64,000 bases of DNA from Golubevia sp. BC0850 (Eukaryota > Basidiomycota > Exobasidiomycetes > Golubeviales > Golubeviaceae), in contig JAAVVG010000009.1 of NCBI GenBank assembly GCA_012976225.1, positions 1 through 64,000 on the forward strand, read 5' to 3'. The notes below the pieces were generated by a model. That model saw only the letters and a list, made by a program, of their open reading frames with translations. It was not told the DNA's origin and made no database searches. Each line of letters opens with the position of its first letter. Position 1 is the stretch's first letter. This document shows, piece by piece, positions 21,301 to 33,950 of the stretch. The translations under genes and the position numbers were made by a program.

Positions 21301-24300
21301 CCTTCTCTAGACGGAGTCGTGGTAGCCGTGCCAACGATGCTTCGTGGATCCGTTCTCGGTCCCTCGAAGATGAGTCTTCCAGCTCTGCTTGGTTCAACCA
21401 AGTCTCAACGGATCGTTGACGAGTATCGCCGAGCTGAAAGTTCAGATGAGCCTAGGACAACTCACAAACAACTCGAAAGCACGCCAAAGACTAGGACTCA
21501 GCGAGCCCCGACTCTGGAAGGCTCCATCACCTCTTTCGATGACAGCATTCTCTCTTCGGACTCTTTCGAAACCAATCGATATTCTGCTCAGTACACGACT
21601 CCTTTCGCACTCAACTCTTCTCAGGAAGGAACCATCTCTTCAACGAAACCAGCTTACAAAGATCGAGACTTCGCCAGAGGAAGTAGTGTAGTCACGACCG
21701 CTCAGAGGGCTACGTTCCTTCGGAGTGTCACTTCAGTTCCGGATCTAGCGTCAATCAATCGAGACTCAAGCTTGAAGAGTGGACTGAGCTCTTCTCATAC
21801 AGTAGGAGCTGGATTGGAAGGCAAAGGTCCCAAGCAGTTCTCGCCGAGATTCGCCAACTTGATGAATCCTTCTCCAAGTGAAGGGAACAGGATCAAGTCT
21901 GCAGTCTCGGCTCTCGCTGGTGACGAGTTCAACTCGCCTGCCTTCAAGACGCAGAGCTACGTCAAAGCGGTTCAAGACATTGGAAATGCTCTTCTACCCT
22001 CCTCTGCCATTTCAGTTTCAGACATCAGTAGATGGAGACTCGAGAATGAAAGAGAAACAGATTTGGGAACTCCGTAAGTGTTCGAACCTCACAATGCTTT
22101 ACAATCACTTCCTTGAACCTCCATCTAATCAAAGCTTTCCTTCTCCTCTCCAGTTCTACCATGATCTCCGATCTTAGCTCAAGCCCAGATTCCAACTCGG
22201 GTCCGAGTCCTCAGAACCCACTCTTCGGTCTTCCAAATCAAATGACGATTGACGGACCTCTCTCAGTCGCAACAGGCTTCAGAACCGTCAGATCAACTGC
22301 CTCTTCTCCAGATCTGGCGAGAAGACGTGCCATTCATGAGACTAGAGATCAACTCCTGAGGAACGAGGGGAGCAACGAGAAGGTACAGCGGATCGACACT
22401 TTCCCTAAGGCAGGAATCACCTCTGTCGATCACTCTCCTCTGACTTTGAGGATGAAGACTTTGACCCCAGGTGTCGAGATGGATAGTTTCCAGCTATCTC
22501 CAGACAACTCTCTGGGGTTGATTCGCGGGGACGAAAGAAGACCTTCTTCCAATTCCACCAACTTAACCCCAGATGTCTTCGGTCCTCATCTACCAATCTC
22601 ATCCTCCCCTCCTAGGTCTGGCAGAACTTCAAGATCTAGTGACAGTACAACACCCTCTTTCTTCACTAGAGCTATCGGAGGCTTCACCAAGATCGACCAA
22701 GGTGTCGGTCCTTCTGAGACTAGGCCTCAGCAAGAGAGAAGGATCAGCTATGAGATGCTGGACGACATGGACGTTCAGAAGGAGTTGGACGATTTTTTGG
22801 CTAGTCACAACAAAGGCTTCGGAAATTCTTCTCCGGAAGTAGTCAACAACTGGCGGAAGCAGACTGGAGCAGTCACAGGTCTTCCAACGAAGCTATCTCC
22901 CAATCAGAAATCACCTTCCTTTTCAGAGAGACGGACCAACAAGCCAGCACCTCTCAAGTCTCCGTCTCCTCGTGCTCTGAAGGGAAGCTCAAGCCGAGTC
23001 ACCTCTCCTGGAACCGCAAGACCTCGTTTACCAGTCAGCTCTCCGAAAAAGTACACTTTCGAGGCGGTGACCAATGTCTCTTCGAACCCAATCTCTCAAG
23101 GTTTGACCAGACAGGATACTTTTAGAACGAGCGCCAGCTCCAGTCCTTGGCCCGAGGTCTACGAGCTATCTTCAGTTGAGGGAAGTGTCGATGGAGATAG
23201 AAGCGAGATGGATAGGGAGGAGCTGAACAGATTCTCAATCGGCGATCCATCTAGGATCTCGTGCAACAGTGCTAGCACTTGGGGATTTATGGCAGAATGT
23301 TACAACGATCAAGACCAAAGCCACGAGGAATCAGCAGAAGTGTCTCAGAATGACAGTTCGAAATCTGGAGAGACTGCTACCGCTGGAACTTCTCGATGGG
23401 CTCTACTCTCCGGAGCTGAGGATCAAGCAACGCCAGTCGTCGAAATTTCCTCACTACTTGCCTCTACTTCAAAGCCTGTCCCGACTGCTTCTCCCTCTTT
23501 GGACACACGATCAGCCTCAAACTCAGACGCATCTCGAGCTTTTGAAGAACAGGTGGTGGACGAGCTGGACTTTGATGTCGAGTTTATCCCTGGCGAATTG
23601 GAGTCGAACTCAGATCAAGGAGTAAGACTCAGCCTTCCTTGGAAGATTCAAATCAGAGACAAGAGAGGTAAATTGAGAAAGATCGTCAAAGGGTCTTCCC
23701 AGGTTGCTAGTACCTCACCGACTGCATCGCTGGTGCCGTTGACCTCCAACTCTTTGCTCGCCAGCAAAGCAAGACTGCATCAACCTCCAGCAAGTGCGGA
23801 TCCAAGAACGATGGCCTTCCATAGTCTTCCTCATTCTGCTTCTTCGGCTCTGGAGTCTCTTGGATCTTACGGAGCAGGAGGGCGACCTCAGATGAGCGAG
23901 CTCGAATCGCAGAGAATGGAAGCCCAAATTCAAGCAGAAATGGCTGCCAATCAAGCCGGTCTCAGGCATTTCTCTCCTCACTCTAGAACCACTTCCAACC
24001 CAGTTCTACCGAACTCTAAGAGCCTTCATAACATGCCTCTACCTCCAGCTTCTTCGAGGAATCCTTACCTCATGAGTCCAAACACTTCTAACCCTCAAGC
24101 CCAAGCTTCCAATCCACCTCGCTCCCCTGGGTTCTTCCCCAAACCTCTAAGACTTTTGGAAGAGAACACCTCTGGTACATCGTCTCAATCTCAGATGAGC
24201 AGATCAGAAGAGGGCCATAGCTCTCGCTCTCAATCATCACTGGATTTGGAGAGAGACTATGCTAACGGAGGCCTAGCTCAAATCAAACCCAGCGGCTTGG

Positions 24301-24851
24301 TAGCTGCAGCTCAGATTGGAAGGGAACGTCAGCGTTCGAATCATTCTGAGAGAAGGCTAGCTGGCGCACCATCGCCTGGAGGTACTCTAGGTGAGTCAAA
24401 CATCGAAGAAAGCACTTGAACTTGACCTGTTACTGACCTCCTCCCCTCTTCTTCCCTTTCTTCTGAACTCCCAGGCTACGTCTCTCGTCGTCATTCGCGT
24501 TTGGGAAGAGTCGCTCTCGATGGAAACGGGTTTCACCTAACCTCTCCAAATCCATCTTCAGCCCCAACTCTTTCGTCGTCAACTTCAACCACTCCACGCA
24601 TTAGGCCTACTCCGTTGACCCCATCTTCTCAACGTTCAGAACCTCAATTTCTCAGCTCAAATCCTAGTTCGAAGAACTTGATTCCTTCCAACAATTCTTC
24701 TCTTCCTCTTGAGTCGATCTCAATAGATGTGACTCCTAGGTGTAGACCACCTAAGAATCAAGAAAGGTTTATCAAGGAGAACTCTCCACCCACCACCCAG
24801 TTGATGTCTACTAGTACCTCTTTAGCTGAGATCACCGGTTCGGGTCGTTAG
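18352..24851 (+). CDS. Very large Ser/Pro-rich protein, function unknown
   Basis: Four exons (18352-19147, 19268-22073, 22154-24390, 24475-24851) give 2071 aa. I do not recognise the family. Most of it is low-complexity serine, proline, threonine and asparagine with scattered basic patches, many in SP or TP contexts that suit phosphorylation by proline-directed kinases. A glycine tract lies near residues 59-72. Two segments look folded or functional: RISYEMLDDMDVQKELDDFL (about 1396-1415), and an acidic-to-basic block with RLSLPWKIQIRDKRGKLRKI (about 1693-1712). Repeated SxPDLA and RSxTSxPDL-like motifs occur (SVPDLASINR, TASSPDLARRR). Proteins of this make-up are often polarity, septation or signalling scaffolds, but nothing here proves that. 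Confidence 0.8.
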
Positions 24852-25477
24852 AACTTTCAAGTCCACCCCCGGTTGATTTTCTTCAGCATTGCAATAACCT
24901 TGTTTCTTCTAACATGTTTCCACTCACATTTTTATTTGTTTTTCCGGCCTCTTAATCTCTATAGTGTACCCCTCTTTTTATTTGGTACCTTCAACAACAA
25001 CCTCAAAAGCAGTCTCTGTTTTCTCTTTCCTGTTCCACGCATGTTGTACCACTCGTTTCTCAAACTCACACATTCCTTTGTTCCCTCTTGATACCGTCAA
25101 TTTCAGTAATTCCGAATCTTTCTCTCTGCCATTGTTCAAGCGCCAATTGATTTCTTCTTTCTTTCCTCGCCACTTTCCTGCTTGATCGCCAAAGGCATAA
25201 AGTGGAGCGCCTGAAGAAGAATAGCAGAAAATTCGTTTCGATTGCAGAAGAAGCCAATACAACAGAGATTTGACCAGATTGAGAACGGGAAGTATGAGAA
25301 CAGGAACATGATCGACAGGAAGAGCAGCCAGCAACCAGCAAGGAATCAAAAAAACAGAAGTCTTTGACACAGAGGGGAAGAGAAATAGTGCAGCACTTGG
25401 ACGATAGGGAGTGGAGCCTGATCAGAGCAAGGTGGAATAGAAAACGGAGGTATCTGAGGCAGAAAAGACTTCTTTCT
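24852..25477. other. Convergent intergenic region
   Basis: It lies between the 3' ends of the large Ser/Pro-rich gene and the Rab gene. It is T-rich after 24870. No gene is supported. Confidence 0.5.
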
Positions 25478-26656
25478 TCACATCAGAAGACAACACCCAT
25501 TCTTCCCACCTCGCTCGCTACCATTCAGGTCCAATCTTCCTCCATTGCCATTCCTCCTCCTACCACTACTTCCACCTTCATTGCTTGTCGTCTGATGACT
25601 CGAGGGAATTGAATTGTTGTTAGGTTCTGAATATTTGCTGAGGAATTTCGTGTGAATGTCTTTGGCTGTTAGAGTGAAAGCTTCTTCTACATTCTGATAG
25701 CGAGTAGAAGGAAAGGAGCAAAAGAGATTAATGTACTGTATGTTGAGAGAAAGAGAGAACAAGCAAGAGAGAATGGCTGAAAAGAAAGTAAACTCACTTG
25801 ACCAGTCTTAGCACTAGTTTCAACGAACATGATCCCTTCTTTCTCAGCAAATTCTCTAGCTTCTTTAGTTGAGACTTGTCTTTTCTTTAATTTGGATTTC
25901 TTTTTAGGTTTAGAAGTCTCTGCAATCCCTTCTTCAACTGTCCGCTGCTTCTGCTTCTGTTTCTGTCCCTCCTCCTGTCCTTCTGTTTCGTCACTTCCCT
26001 CTAGTTCTTCTGAGTCTTGGTCTTCCTCATCTTCCTCCTCATCTTGACAAAGGTCGACCTGATTTCCGACTAACACTATCGAAACTGATTCTTCAGCATG
26101 ACTTCTAACGTCTTCCAACCAAGCCTTAACGTTCTCGAAAGAAGGTCTATGAGCTACTGAGTAGACTAGTAGAGCGCCTGCTGCACCTCTGTAGTAAGAT
26201 CTTGTGATCTAGAGGGAATGACGGGTAAAAGAAAGGGAGAGGGTCAGTGGAGAGTGATAAGAGTCGGATGTATGCCATGCTAAGGTCCCAGTCAAATCGA
26301 TCCTTTCCGCACTCTGACTGATTCGCTACTGTTAAGCATGTCTTTCCCTTGCTCACAGTCTCTGTCTCGCTCTCGGTTGCTCTAACAGCAGCTCACTCCA
26401 CCAGTGACTACTCCGCCTTTCCCTTGCATAGACTCACGCTTCTGAATTGTTCGCTGCCCGCAGTATCCCAAACTTGAATTTTGATAGTTTCACCATTCTC
26501 CAAGTCTATCAAATGAGAACCGAATTCGACTCCGATGGTTGGATCTTGATCCATGATGAAGCGGTCTTCAGTTAACCTCACCAGGATCGAGGATTTGCCT
26601 ACATTTGAATCTCCTGCTATAATGAATTTGCAAAGTAACTTCCATGGTTGAGACAT
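25478..26656 (-). CDS. Rab-family GTPase (Rab2/4/14-like) with a long insert
   Basis: Three exons (26656-26438, 26208-25798, 25693-25478) give 281 aa, against about 210 for usual Rabs. It should act in vesicle traffic. Seen are the P loop GDSNVGKS, the effector region DPTIGVEFG, the Rab motif ITRSYYRGAAGALLVY across the first splice, NQVD in place of NKxD, and ETSAKTGQ. The switch II motif is DTAGSE rather than DTAGQE, so the catalytic glutamine is serine. Between NQVDL and the helix before ETSAK lies an insert of about 50 residues, acidic (EEEDEEDQDSEE) then lysine-rich. The end CCLLM is a prenylation motif of CCxxx type. The helix and switch sequences favour the Rab2/Rab4 group, but the exact orthologue is unsure. 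Confidence 0.85.
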
Positions 26657-26805
26657 TCGACTGGATTAAGATGTAGAAGAGAGATAGTTCAAGTTAAAAG
26701 GAGTTGATTGTGTCCCAGGAGAGCTCTCTGGCAGTGAGTGACTGTCGACTGGCAGCTGCTTCCTGTTTCTTCCCTTCCTCTCCGTCGAACCATCCTCATC
26801 TCGAA
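26657..26805. promoter_or_regulatory. Divergent promoter, Rab gene and ATP17
   Basis: Only 149 bp separate the two start codons, so the genes must share upstream DNA. No TATA box is evident. Confidence 0.55.
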
Positions 26806-27493
26806 ATGTTCTCTCGTTCACTTCAGACTTCTTCTCGAGCTCTACGCTCTTCAACTCCATCAACTGTCAGATTTGCTTCCACTCTACCAGTTCCACCAAA
26901 GGTAGCCACTCCTCAATCTGTCGCAGGTGGTCCAGGAGGGGATTCAGTCAGAATGCAAGCCGTCGTTGACTTCTACAAATCCCTTCCAAAAGGTGACGCT
27001 CCTTCAAAGAGGGGTGGTGGATTGAAAGCTAGATTCTTCGATGGAAAGAACGCAAGTGGTGGTCCAATCCTTGCTACCATCGGTGGTTTGATGCTTTTGG
27101 GTTACACTATTGAGTACAATGGTCATCTCAGTGAGTACCCGATAGAGAGACCTGGTCTAGCAGCTAGGGGAATCGGTAGAAATAGACATTGAACATCTAG
27201 TTGGAATGATGGTACTTCGATCGGATGACGAGGAGGCCGGAGCGCATTCTTGTAGAGTTTGAGTAGAGAAGACCATAAGCAGGTCGCACGGACTCGCAGC
27301 AGCTTCACTCTTCAGTGATTTCCTCATCTACGCTTGAGCGTATGCCAGCTGGCTTCAGAATAGACTTCTTTAGGATCAATTTCTCGCCTTTCCCTTATCG
27401 CCCGCCTTCGGTCTGACCTGTCAAACCCTCCTTCCTACCTTCCTCCTCCTCTCTCCTTCTCCTACAGAATACCACAAGAACGCCCACCATTAA
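26806..27493 (+). CDS. ATP17: ATP synthase subunit f, mitochondrial
   Basis: Two exons, 26806-27130 and 27468-27493, give 116 aa. Subunit f is a small membrane protein of the Fo sector of mitochondrial ATP synthase. The first 30 residues (MFSRSLQTSSRALRSSTPST...) are a presequence. The conserved core is VVDFYKSLPKGDAP, then KARFFDGKNASGGP, then one membrane helix (ILATIGGLMLLGYTIEY). An unspliced reading runs on to 27192 with an unrelated tail. The GTGAGT at 27131 and the CAG at 27465-27467 instead give the ending HLKYHKNAHH, which is typical of this family. The 337-nt intron followed by a 26-nt coding exon is easy to miss. Confidence 0.92.
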
Positions 27494-28484
27494 TCTGCTT
27501 CTCCTGATCTCTGAAGACTTTCCCAGCAACAAAGGAATCACATCAAAGAGGGGTGTCAATACCAGATCGATCTTGATCCGATAAGAAGGTGAGCTTTCAA
27601 GTCCTACCTCTTCCCTCGTTTCTCAAATCCTGACTTTTCATGCCCTTATTCCCATCTGTACAGACCGCTCACTCGCACCTTGGAGTCATCAAGTCTATTT
27701 ATTTCAATTCCCTCTAGAGCAAAAACGACACGTCTGAAGGGTCTGACCTCTAGACTTTGGTTTAAATTAGATCTTGATGAATCCTCAAAAGCGAGAGAAT
27801 TCCTCTTAACCCAAACCCCCATCCCCCTTCTTCAATGTGGTCTTGCAGTTGCTTCAAAAAGTTTAAGGAAAAAAGATAGAAACAGTTGCCCTTAATATGA
27901 AAATACATCAATCTATAAAGTTTCACTCTCCTTTTCACTCTTTCTTTCTTGGCTGAGCTCTGGGAGTGACTGCTTTGGATTTGAAAAAGCAAAACTCCAG
28001 TGAGAAAGCTGTGTAGCGACAAATCAAACAGACCTCGGAATTGGTCGTTGCTTTGAGGAGTAACAGGTAAGAAGTCGATTGCGCGATAGATCAGGTGTCG
28101 CTCCTACAACAGTTTCACCAATGCGAAAGTGCTCTTCGGGAAGCATGTCAGGAAAGAAGAAATGAACTGGATTGATGGGAAATCCTCGACACGGGCTTGG
28201 GGCATAAGAGGAGGGTCTGCCTAGTAAGTGTGACAGAGCGGAACGAGGGGAAATGCATTTCACGAATTGTCTCGCTTCTTGCTGCTGTCCTCGACGCGAT
28301 CTGGCTCGCATCGAAAGGTAGAGAACGACTTCCATTCTATTCATCCTCACATCCTCGAATGTGACTTTTGGTTGGGAGCATAGATATATCTACAATACAA
28401 AATTGAAGCAAGCAAGCAAAAACGAACACCTCATCAGGTACCTCTCCTTCGACCTATCCCCTTCCAGATTACCCCTCTCCTCTT
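27494..28484. other. Convergent intergenic region
   Basis: It lies between the ends of ATP17 and the helicase gene. A minus-strand frame of up to 108 codons (28024-28350) is present but matches nothing I know and has no clear partner exons. No other feature is supported. Confidence 0.5.
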
Positions 28485-31400
28485 TTACCTTCCACCTCTC
28501 CAATTCTGATTCAGATCCGGAACATTTGCGCCAAAGTGAGGATTCGACTGAGATTGAGAAGAGCTCCATCTCGGACCTCCAGGACCACCAGAATTAGGAT
28601 TCAATCCAGAAGATTGTTGATGAAAGATTCCTGGACCTGAATTATTGGGTATAGCAGGTCCACCTCCATAAGGACTATTATATCCAGATCCACCAAAACT
28701 AGAAGGTGGTCCACTTCCGCCTACCGAACCATTTCCTCTACCAAAGTTAGGAGGTAAATAGACTCCAGTGTTATTGGAAATTCCACCTCCGTAGCTCGAT
28801 TGAGGAGCAGAATTGGAATAAGAATTGCCACCTCCATAGAACCCAGAATTAGGAGTTGCAGGTCTAGTAGATGCACGAGAAGTAGATTGACTCGCATTTT
28901 CAGCTCTTTCTTGAGCGTAAGAATCCAAGACATGAACGATTCCACTAGTCAAGCTTTGAAATTCTTCGATTTCTTGAATTGAAAGACTCAAATCATTTCG
29001 AAGAGATTGGACATCTTGATCTTGATAATTCTGACTTTGACCTTGACCTTGATGCTGGTTTCCGAATCTGGAGCTTCCACCTCGTCTTGGAGTTTTACCG
29101 ATTCCTTCGAAGACTCGCAGCATGCAAGCATCCATTGCTCTCTTGAGAGATTCGACTGAATCCAAAGCATCTAGATTTCCAACCATCGGTAACCAATGGT
29201 CGCATTGTACCCCGTGATTGGTCACGACGACGTCGCTGGCACCGAAAAGCATGAAAGTCAAAGGATCCAACCTTGTGCAACCTCTCAAGAAGGTTTGAGG
29301 ATTGGAGTTTGAAGAAGCTGTTTGACTGGAAGTATTCCTCACTTTCTCAGCGAAGGCGAAGAGCTCTCGTTCTCCAGTTTGACCTTCGATCTGCTTGTGC
29401 TTGGTGTGCTTGGAGTGACAGACTGAAGATGGGTGAATGAAACAAGACTAGTCGGAAAAGAAAACGAGAGACAAAGGAGATTGTCAGTCCCAAAAGTTTC
29501 TAGAAGAAATCAACGGTCTTCATCGCTGCTACTCACCTTGTCCTGCGAAGTTCTATAGTTTTTCTCTCCAGATTTAATAGCAAAGTTCGGCACCGAAGAG
29601 ACGGCAACCAAAGCAGCCAACAAAGGAGTCGAAGTAGAATTCCTATTGAGTTCAGGATGAGATTCGCTCATTCTCTCTCTTCTAGCTGGAGCAGCTGGAA
29701 ATTTATCTTCATTCCTCGTCGTCTGAATATTCCCATCAGCCAAAACCACATCGATGATTCCAGCGTTTCTCATACTTTGAAAGAGATGTTCTTTGACCTG
29801 TTGAATTCCTAACATGGTAATCTTACTCAAGAAGTTATCTTGACAGAATCGATTTGCTGATTGATAATCTCCTCTACTTTGAATCTCCCACCATTTGGTA
29901 AAAGCTCTTAAGATTCCTAGAGCATCTGACCTGAAATCTGGAGGTGACCAACTATCCTTGACTGCATCTGCTTCCTTTTTGAGGTGAAGAGGTGCCATGA
30001 AAGGATCTCTTGAAGTTAAAATGGCTGCTAGGCTCAAAGTTGGATCTAAACACTTGAAGAATGCTCCATAGAGACACATCTTTCCCATCGGAACGTCTAC
30101 TGGAAGTTGAAGTAGGACATGGCCTAGAGATGTGAGGTCTTTGTTGGCATCCAAGGCTCCTACCAATCGAAGCTTTTCCATCGCAGCTTTGACTCTCTCG
30201 GCAGCTGGAGGTTCGATGGCTGAATCGAGAACGTCCTCTACTTCCATTCCTGGAATGTCTAGAGCCTTGATATGCACTTAAAGGTGGAAGAAAGACGGCC
30301 GAAAGTAAGTAGAGAAGGTCAGGCGAATTCACTTGAGCTGAAGATTGAAAAGAGAAGAGAAATCATATACTCACTGACGACATTACTCAAATCAACTCTC
30401 ATCATTTCTACAGTTTGATGAACAGAAAGCTTCTCATACCTAGCCTTACTAAGTACTCCATAATATTCACCAGGTCTATGTCTTCCAGCTCTACCAGCTC
30501 TCTGATTCAAATTCGAAGTTCCAACCCAAGCACTAACCAAAGAACTCAAATGTCTTTCAGGATCGAATCTCTTCTCCTTGACTCTACCCGTATCGACCAC
30601 ATAAACCACATTCGGAATGGTGATAGAAGTTTCAGCGATGTTAGTAGCCAAAATAATCCTTCTAACTCCAACTGGAGGATCTTCAAAGACTCTCTGTTGA
30701 TCAGCAACTGGAATTGAAGAATGCAAAATATGGATTTCGAATTTGTTAGGATCGTTGAAAATGATTCCTAGAAGGGGAAATTGATTTGGATCTGAAAGGA
30801 TGTTTGCAACAGATTTGATTTCATCGAAACCAGGTAGGAAAACTAGAACGTGACCATCCGAAGACTTGTTGATCACGAAAGCGATTAGAAGAGAGATTAG
30901 AGGATAAGGTAGTTCCAGATCGTCGATTGCTGAACCTTCTGTTGGAGCTTGATTCGATTTGCCATTGATTTGATCTGCTGCTGTGACGACTCCACCTCCC
31001 TGTCTTAATTCTCTGTCCAAGTACTTTCGTACGTTTTCTTCATTGAAGACCCATCCACCATCTCTGGGACTTAATCTCATTTGTTCTATATCAGCCATAG
31101 TTTCTTCTAGATAATGTTTCTCTACTGGGAACGATCTACCTGGAACTTCTACAACTGGAGCTAATCTTTTGGTAGGACTGACTGGATCCGAGAAGTAAGT
31201 TTGGAACAAAGTAGGATCGATAGTAGCAGACATAAGAATCAATTTAATTTCCTTCTTACCCACCTTTTTCCTTTCAGCCAATAATCTCTTGATGACCACC
31301 AACAAAAGATCCGTTTCAACATCTCTTTCATGAACTTCATCTACAACCACATGAGTGATAGAATCCAGATAATCAGAGTTAGATTCAGTATCTCCAAGAG

Positions 31401-33512
31401 CAGATTGAAGCTTCCTCAAAAAGATTCCAGTAGTACAGAAAGTGATACTTCCATTTGGTCTAGGATTCTTGGAATCGAACCTAACCTGATAACCAATCGT
31501 ATCTCCCAATCTCTCACCTCTCTCTCTTGCAACTCTTTCAGCTACGGAGATAGCTGCAATTCTTCTCGGTTGAGTACAAACGATGTTGCATTTAGCTCCT
31601 TCCTCTTTAGTGATATAATCATCGAAAAGGATTTGAGGGATTTGAGTGGTCTTTCCAGAACCAGTAGCAGCCATGATGATAGTCACTTGATTCATTTCAA
31701 TCTTAACCAAAACGTCAGCAGCTCTTTGACTAACTGGAAGAGATTTTCTTTGTTCCCTCAAAGAGTTCACACTAGGATCAACTTGATAATTCTGTAACCT
31801 TTCCAAAAGTTCCGCAGATTTTAAAGTCAAAGATTCGTCATTCCTAGAAGTTTGATCCCATCTTGATCTCTTATTCTTAGGTCCAGTTGGAACTTGTGGC
31901 TCAGCAGCTTCTCCAGATTGAATCATTCCAGCCATTCTAGGTCTTTTAGCAAAGAGTAAAGAAGATCTGACCTTGGCGTAAATATCTCTGACATCTTCAT
32001 CTAATTCTTCTGAAAGGGTGAAATAAACGTGAGGAGCCATTCCTAAAGGTGCTCCCATCTTGAAGTTCGTGTTGAAGAATTTCCAAAGGTCAGGATCACA
32101 TTCTTCTAGATACTTTACCGTATCGATGTAAACCGAAGAAGTCGCTTCCTTCTTTGATTTAGCTTCGGCTAAACCTATCTTTTTCCCTCCAACTGTCATG
32201 GTTGCTTTCCAACCTCCAGAGACAGGCTTTCCCTTCTTAGGACGTCCAGATTCTAGTCGACCTGACTCCAAAACGATGTCTGGCTTCCCAAATCTGAACT
32301 TCTTGCAATAGAAATCCATGAATTCCCTGGCTCTCATAGCGTTGATTTGAGTACCGTCTCCAAGAACTGCTGAAGCTTCTCCAGAATTTGCGTTGTTGGC
32401 AGCATTAGCTGATTGAAGAGCATTCGAGGCCGTCGGTTTAGCATTCAAGAGACCTGATTCGGCTAGAAGTAAAACTCCATGTAGAGCTGCAGTCTTCTCA
32501 GCTTCTTTGGCATTCTTGGCATCTCCATATGCTATGATCTGAGGTTCAATAGAGATGACGATAGAGGCTCTTTTAGGAGGGAAAGGGCGAAGGAGTGGGA
32601 GAAGGTTTTGAGTGAATCTAGGCGAGAGGCGAGAAAGAAGAGATTTCAAAGAGACTCACCTAGTGATTGGCTCTCTGGCTCCATCGACACATCCAATTTC
32701 ACAAGTATACTTGGCATTCTCTCCCAAATGAGCGGCAATGTGATTTTGAAGAGGTGATTTCGGATTGGCTACCCAAGCAGGTTTCAACCTTCCAGTCTCA
32801 ATGATGTGAGAGAAGTGTTGAGTTAGAAATTCTTGAGTATGAGAAGGTGAAGGAAGATTCGGATAGACCTTGGCTTGTCTAGAGGAAAGGAAAGTGTGGG
32901 AAGGGGGAAGCGAAACGTCAGAAGTTTACTTTCGACACTCTCTTCAGATTCGCAGCTGCCAGTGTATTCCTGCTCTTTCGTCGTTGTTATCAAGCTGGAT
33001 ACAACTTCCTGACTCTCAACAGATAGAGAGTTCAGATTGGCAGGCTCAACCCACCCTTCTTCAGGACTTTCCCTCCACACTCACTTTGAAATCCCTCTTC
33101 TAGCTGTCGCTGCACCACCACCTCTTGCATTCCCTCTTCCTCTACCTCTACCACCTCCACCTCTTCCACCACTGTAAGTTTCACCTCTACCCCAAGTAGA
33201 AGGAGCATTAGTAGAAGTGCTCATAGAGTTAGAACCACCTGGAATAGAATTTGAATTGGAAGGTATAGGATTGGCTGCGTTCGAATCGTTTCTCCAAGAT
33301 GTACCTTGTTGAGAATAAGGAGTTGAATGAGAGAAACTTTGGTTGTGATTTAAAGTTCCGTCTAAAGGAGTTGAAGAAGCTCTTCTTTTTCCTAGAGCAA
33401 TTGAAGTTGACGCTGAGGATGGATTCAAACGATTCAAAAGTGAATACGAGTTTGGATTAGACTGATAGTTACTTTTTTGATGATGATTTTGTTGATCTGA
33501 GTTGTAACTCAT
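28485..33512 (-). CDS. DExH-box RNA helicase of the DHX9/MLE type
   Basis: Five exons (33512-33085, 32878-32660, 32617-30375, 30276-29537, 29447-28485) give 1530 aa. The N-terminus is Asn/Ser-rich and then has an RGG box (GGRGGGGRGRGRGNARGGG), followed by dsRBD-like segments (NHIAAHLGENAKYTCEIGC; AKEAEKTAALHGVLLL). The helicase core has ATGSGKTTQIP (motif I), DEVH (motif II), LMSATID (III), LATNIAETSIT (V) and QRAGRAGR (VI). Then come the HA2/ratchet and OB-fold regions, with IHPSSV and a TFLRGCTRLDPLTFMLFG segment. The tail is Gly/Ser/Asn-rich. Members unwind RNA in transcription, splicing or translation control. The acceptor at 29448-29450 is the one that restores IHPSSV. Intron 2 is only 42 nt. 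Confidence 0.9.
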
Positions 33513-33950
33513 TAAGAACTTCAAGGAGAGAAGAATTGATCTAGAAGCAGAAGAAGTGGTTCTAAGGTTGAAAATTCTGACTCTAGCTCTTGTCTGAAGC
33601 TGCTTAGAGCCAATTGAATGGATTGGAAGGAACCTAATTATATTGAAAGACTCTAACTGAACTAGGTTCTAGAAATCGAGTAGAGAGGGGATGACAAGGT
33701 GAGTTGCTCCTTCCTTCTGGCTCTGGCTTCCTTCCTAAGCTTGATGGCTCCTGGCTACCTGCGCCTTTTGACTCTCTGTTTCGATTCCTGTGACAAGCCT
33801 TGTGGAGTCTAGAAATGAAAGGGAAAGAGAAACGGGATTGATACTGGATCAGTGGATGGGAGTTCGAAAGGTTTCTTGTCTCGGGAAAATCTCGAGTTCT
33901 CTCTCGATCGGTCCCCCCAAATCTCTAATCTTCATCTATTTCCTTTCAAG
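33513..33950. promoter_or_regulatory. Divergent promoter, helicase gene and SEM1
   Basis: A 438-bp gap separates the two start codons. It contains no other gene that I can support. Confidence 0.5.

Noticed and set aside
27131-27192. Read-through C-terminus of ATP17
   Set aside because: The tail is unlike subunit f and begins with a perfect donor; the alternative exon gives the family ending.
31471-31481. Reverse B-box match GGAATCGAACC
   Set aside because: It codes for VRFDSK in the DExH helicase, and no tRNA fold is possible.
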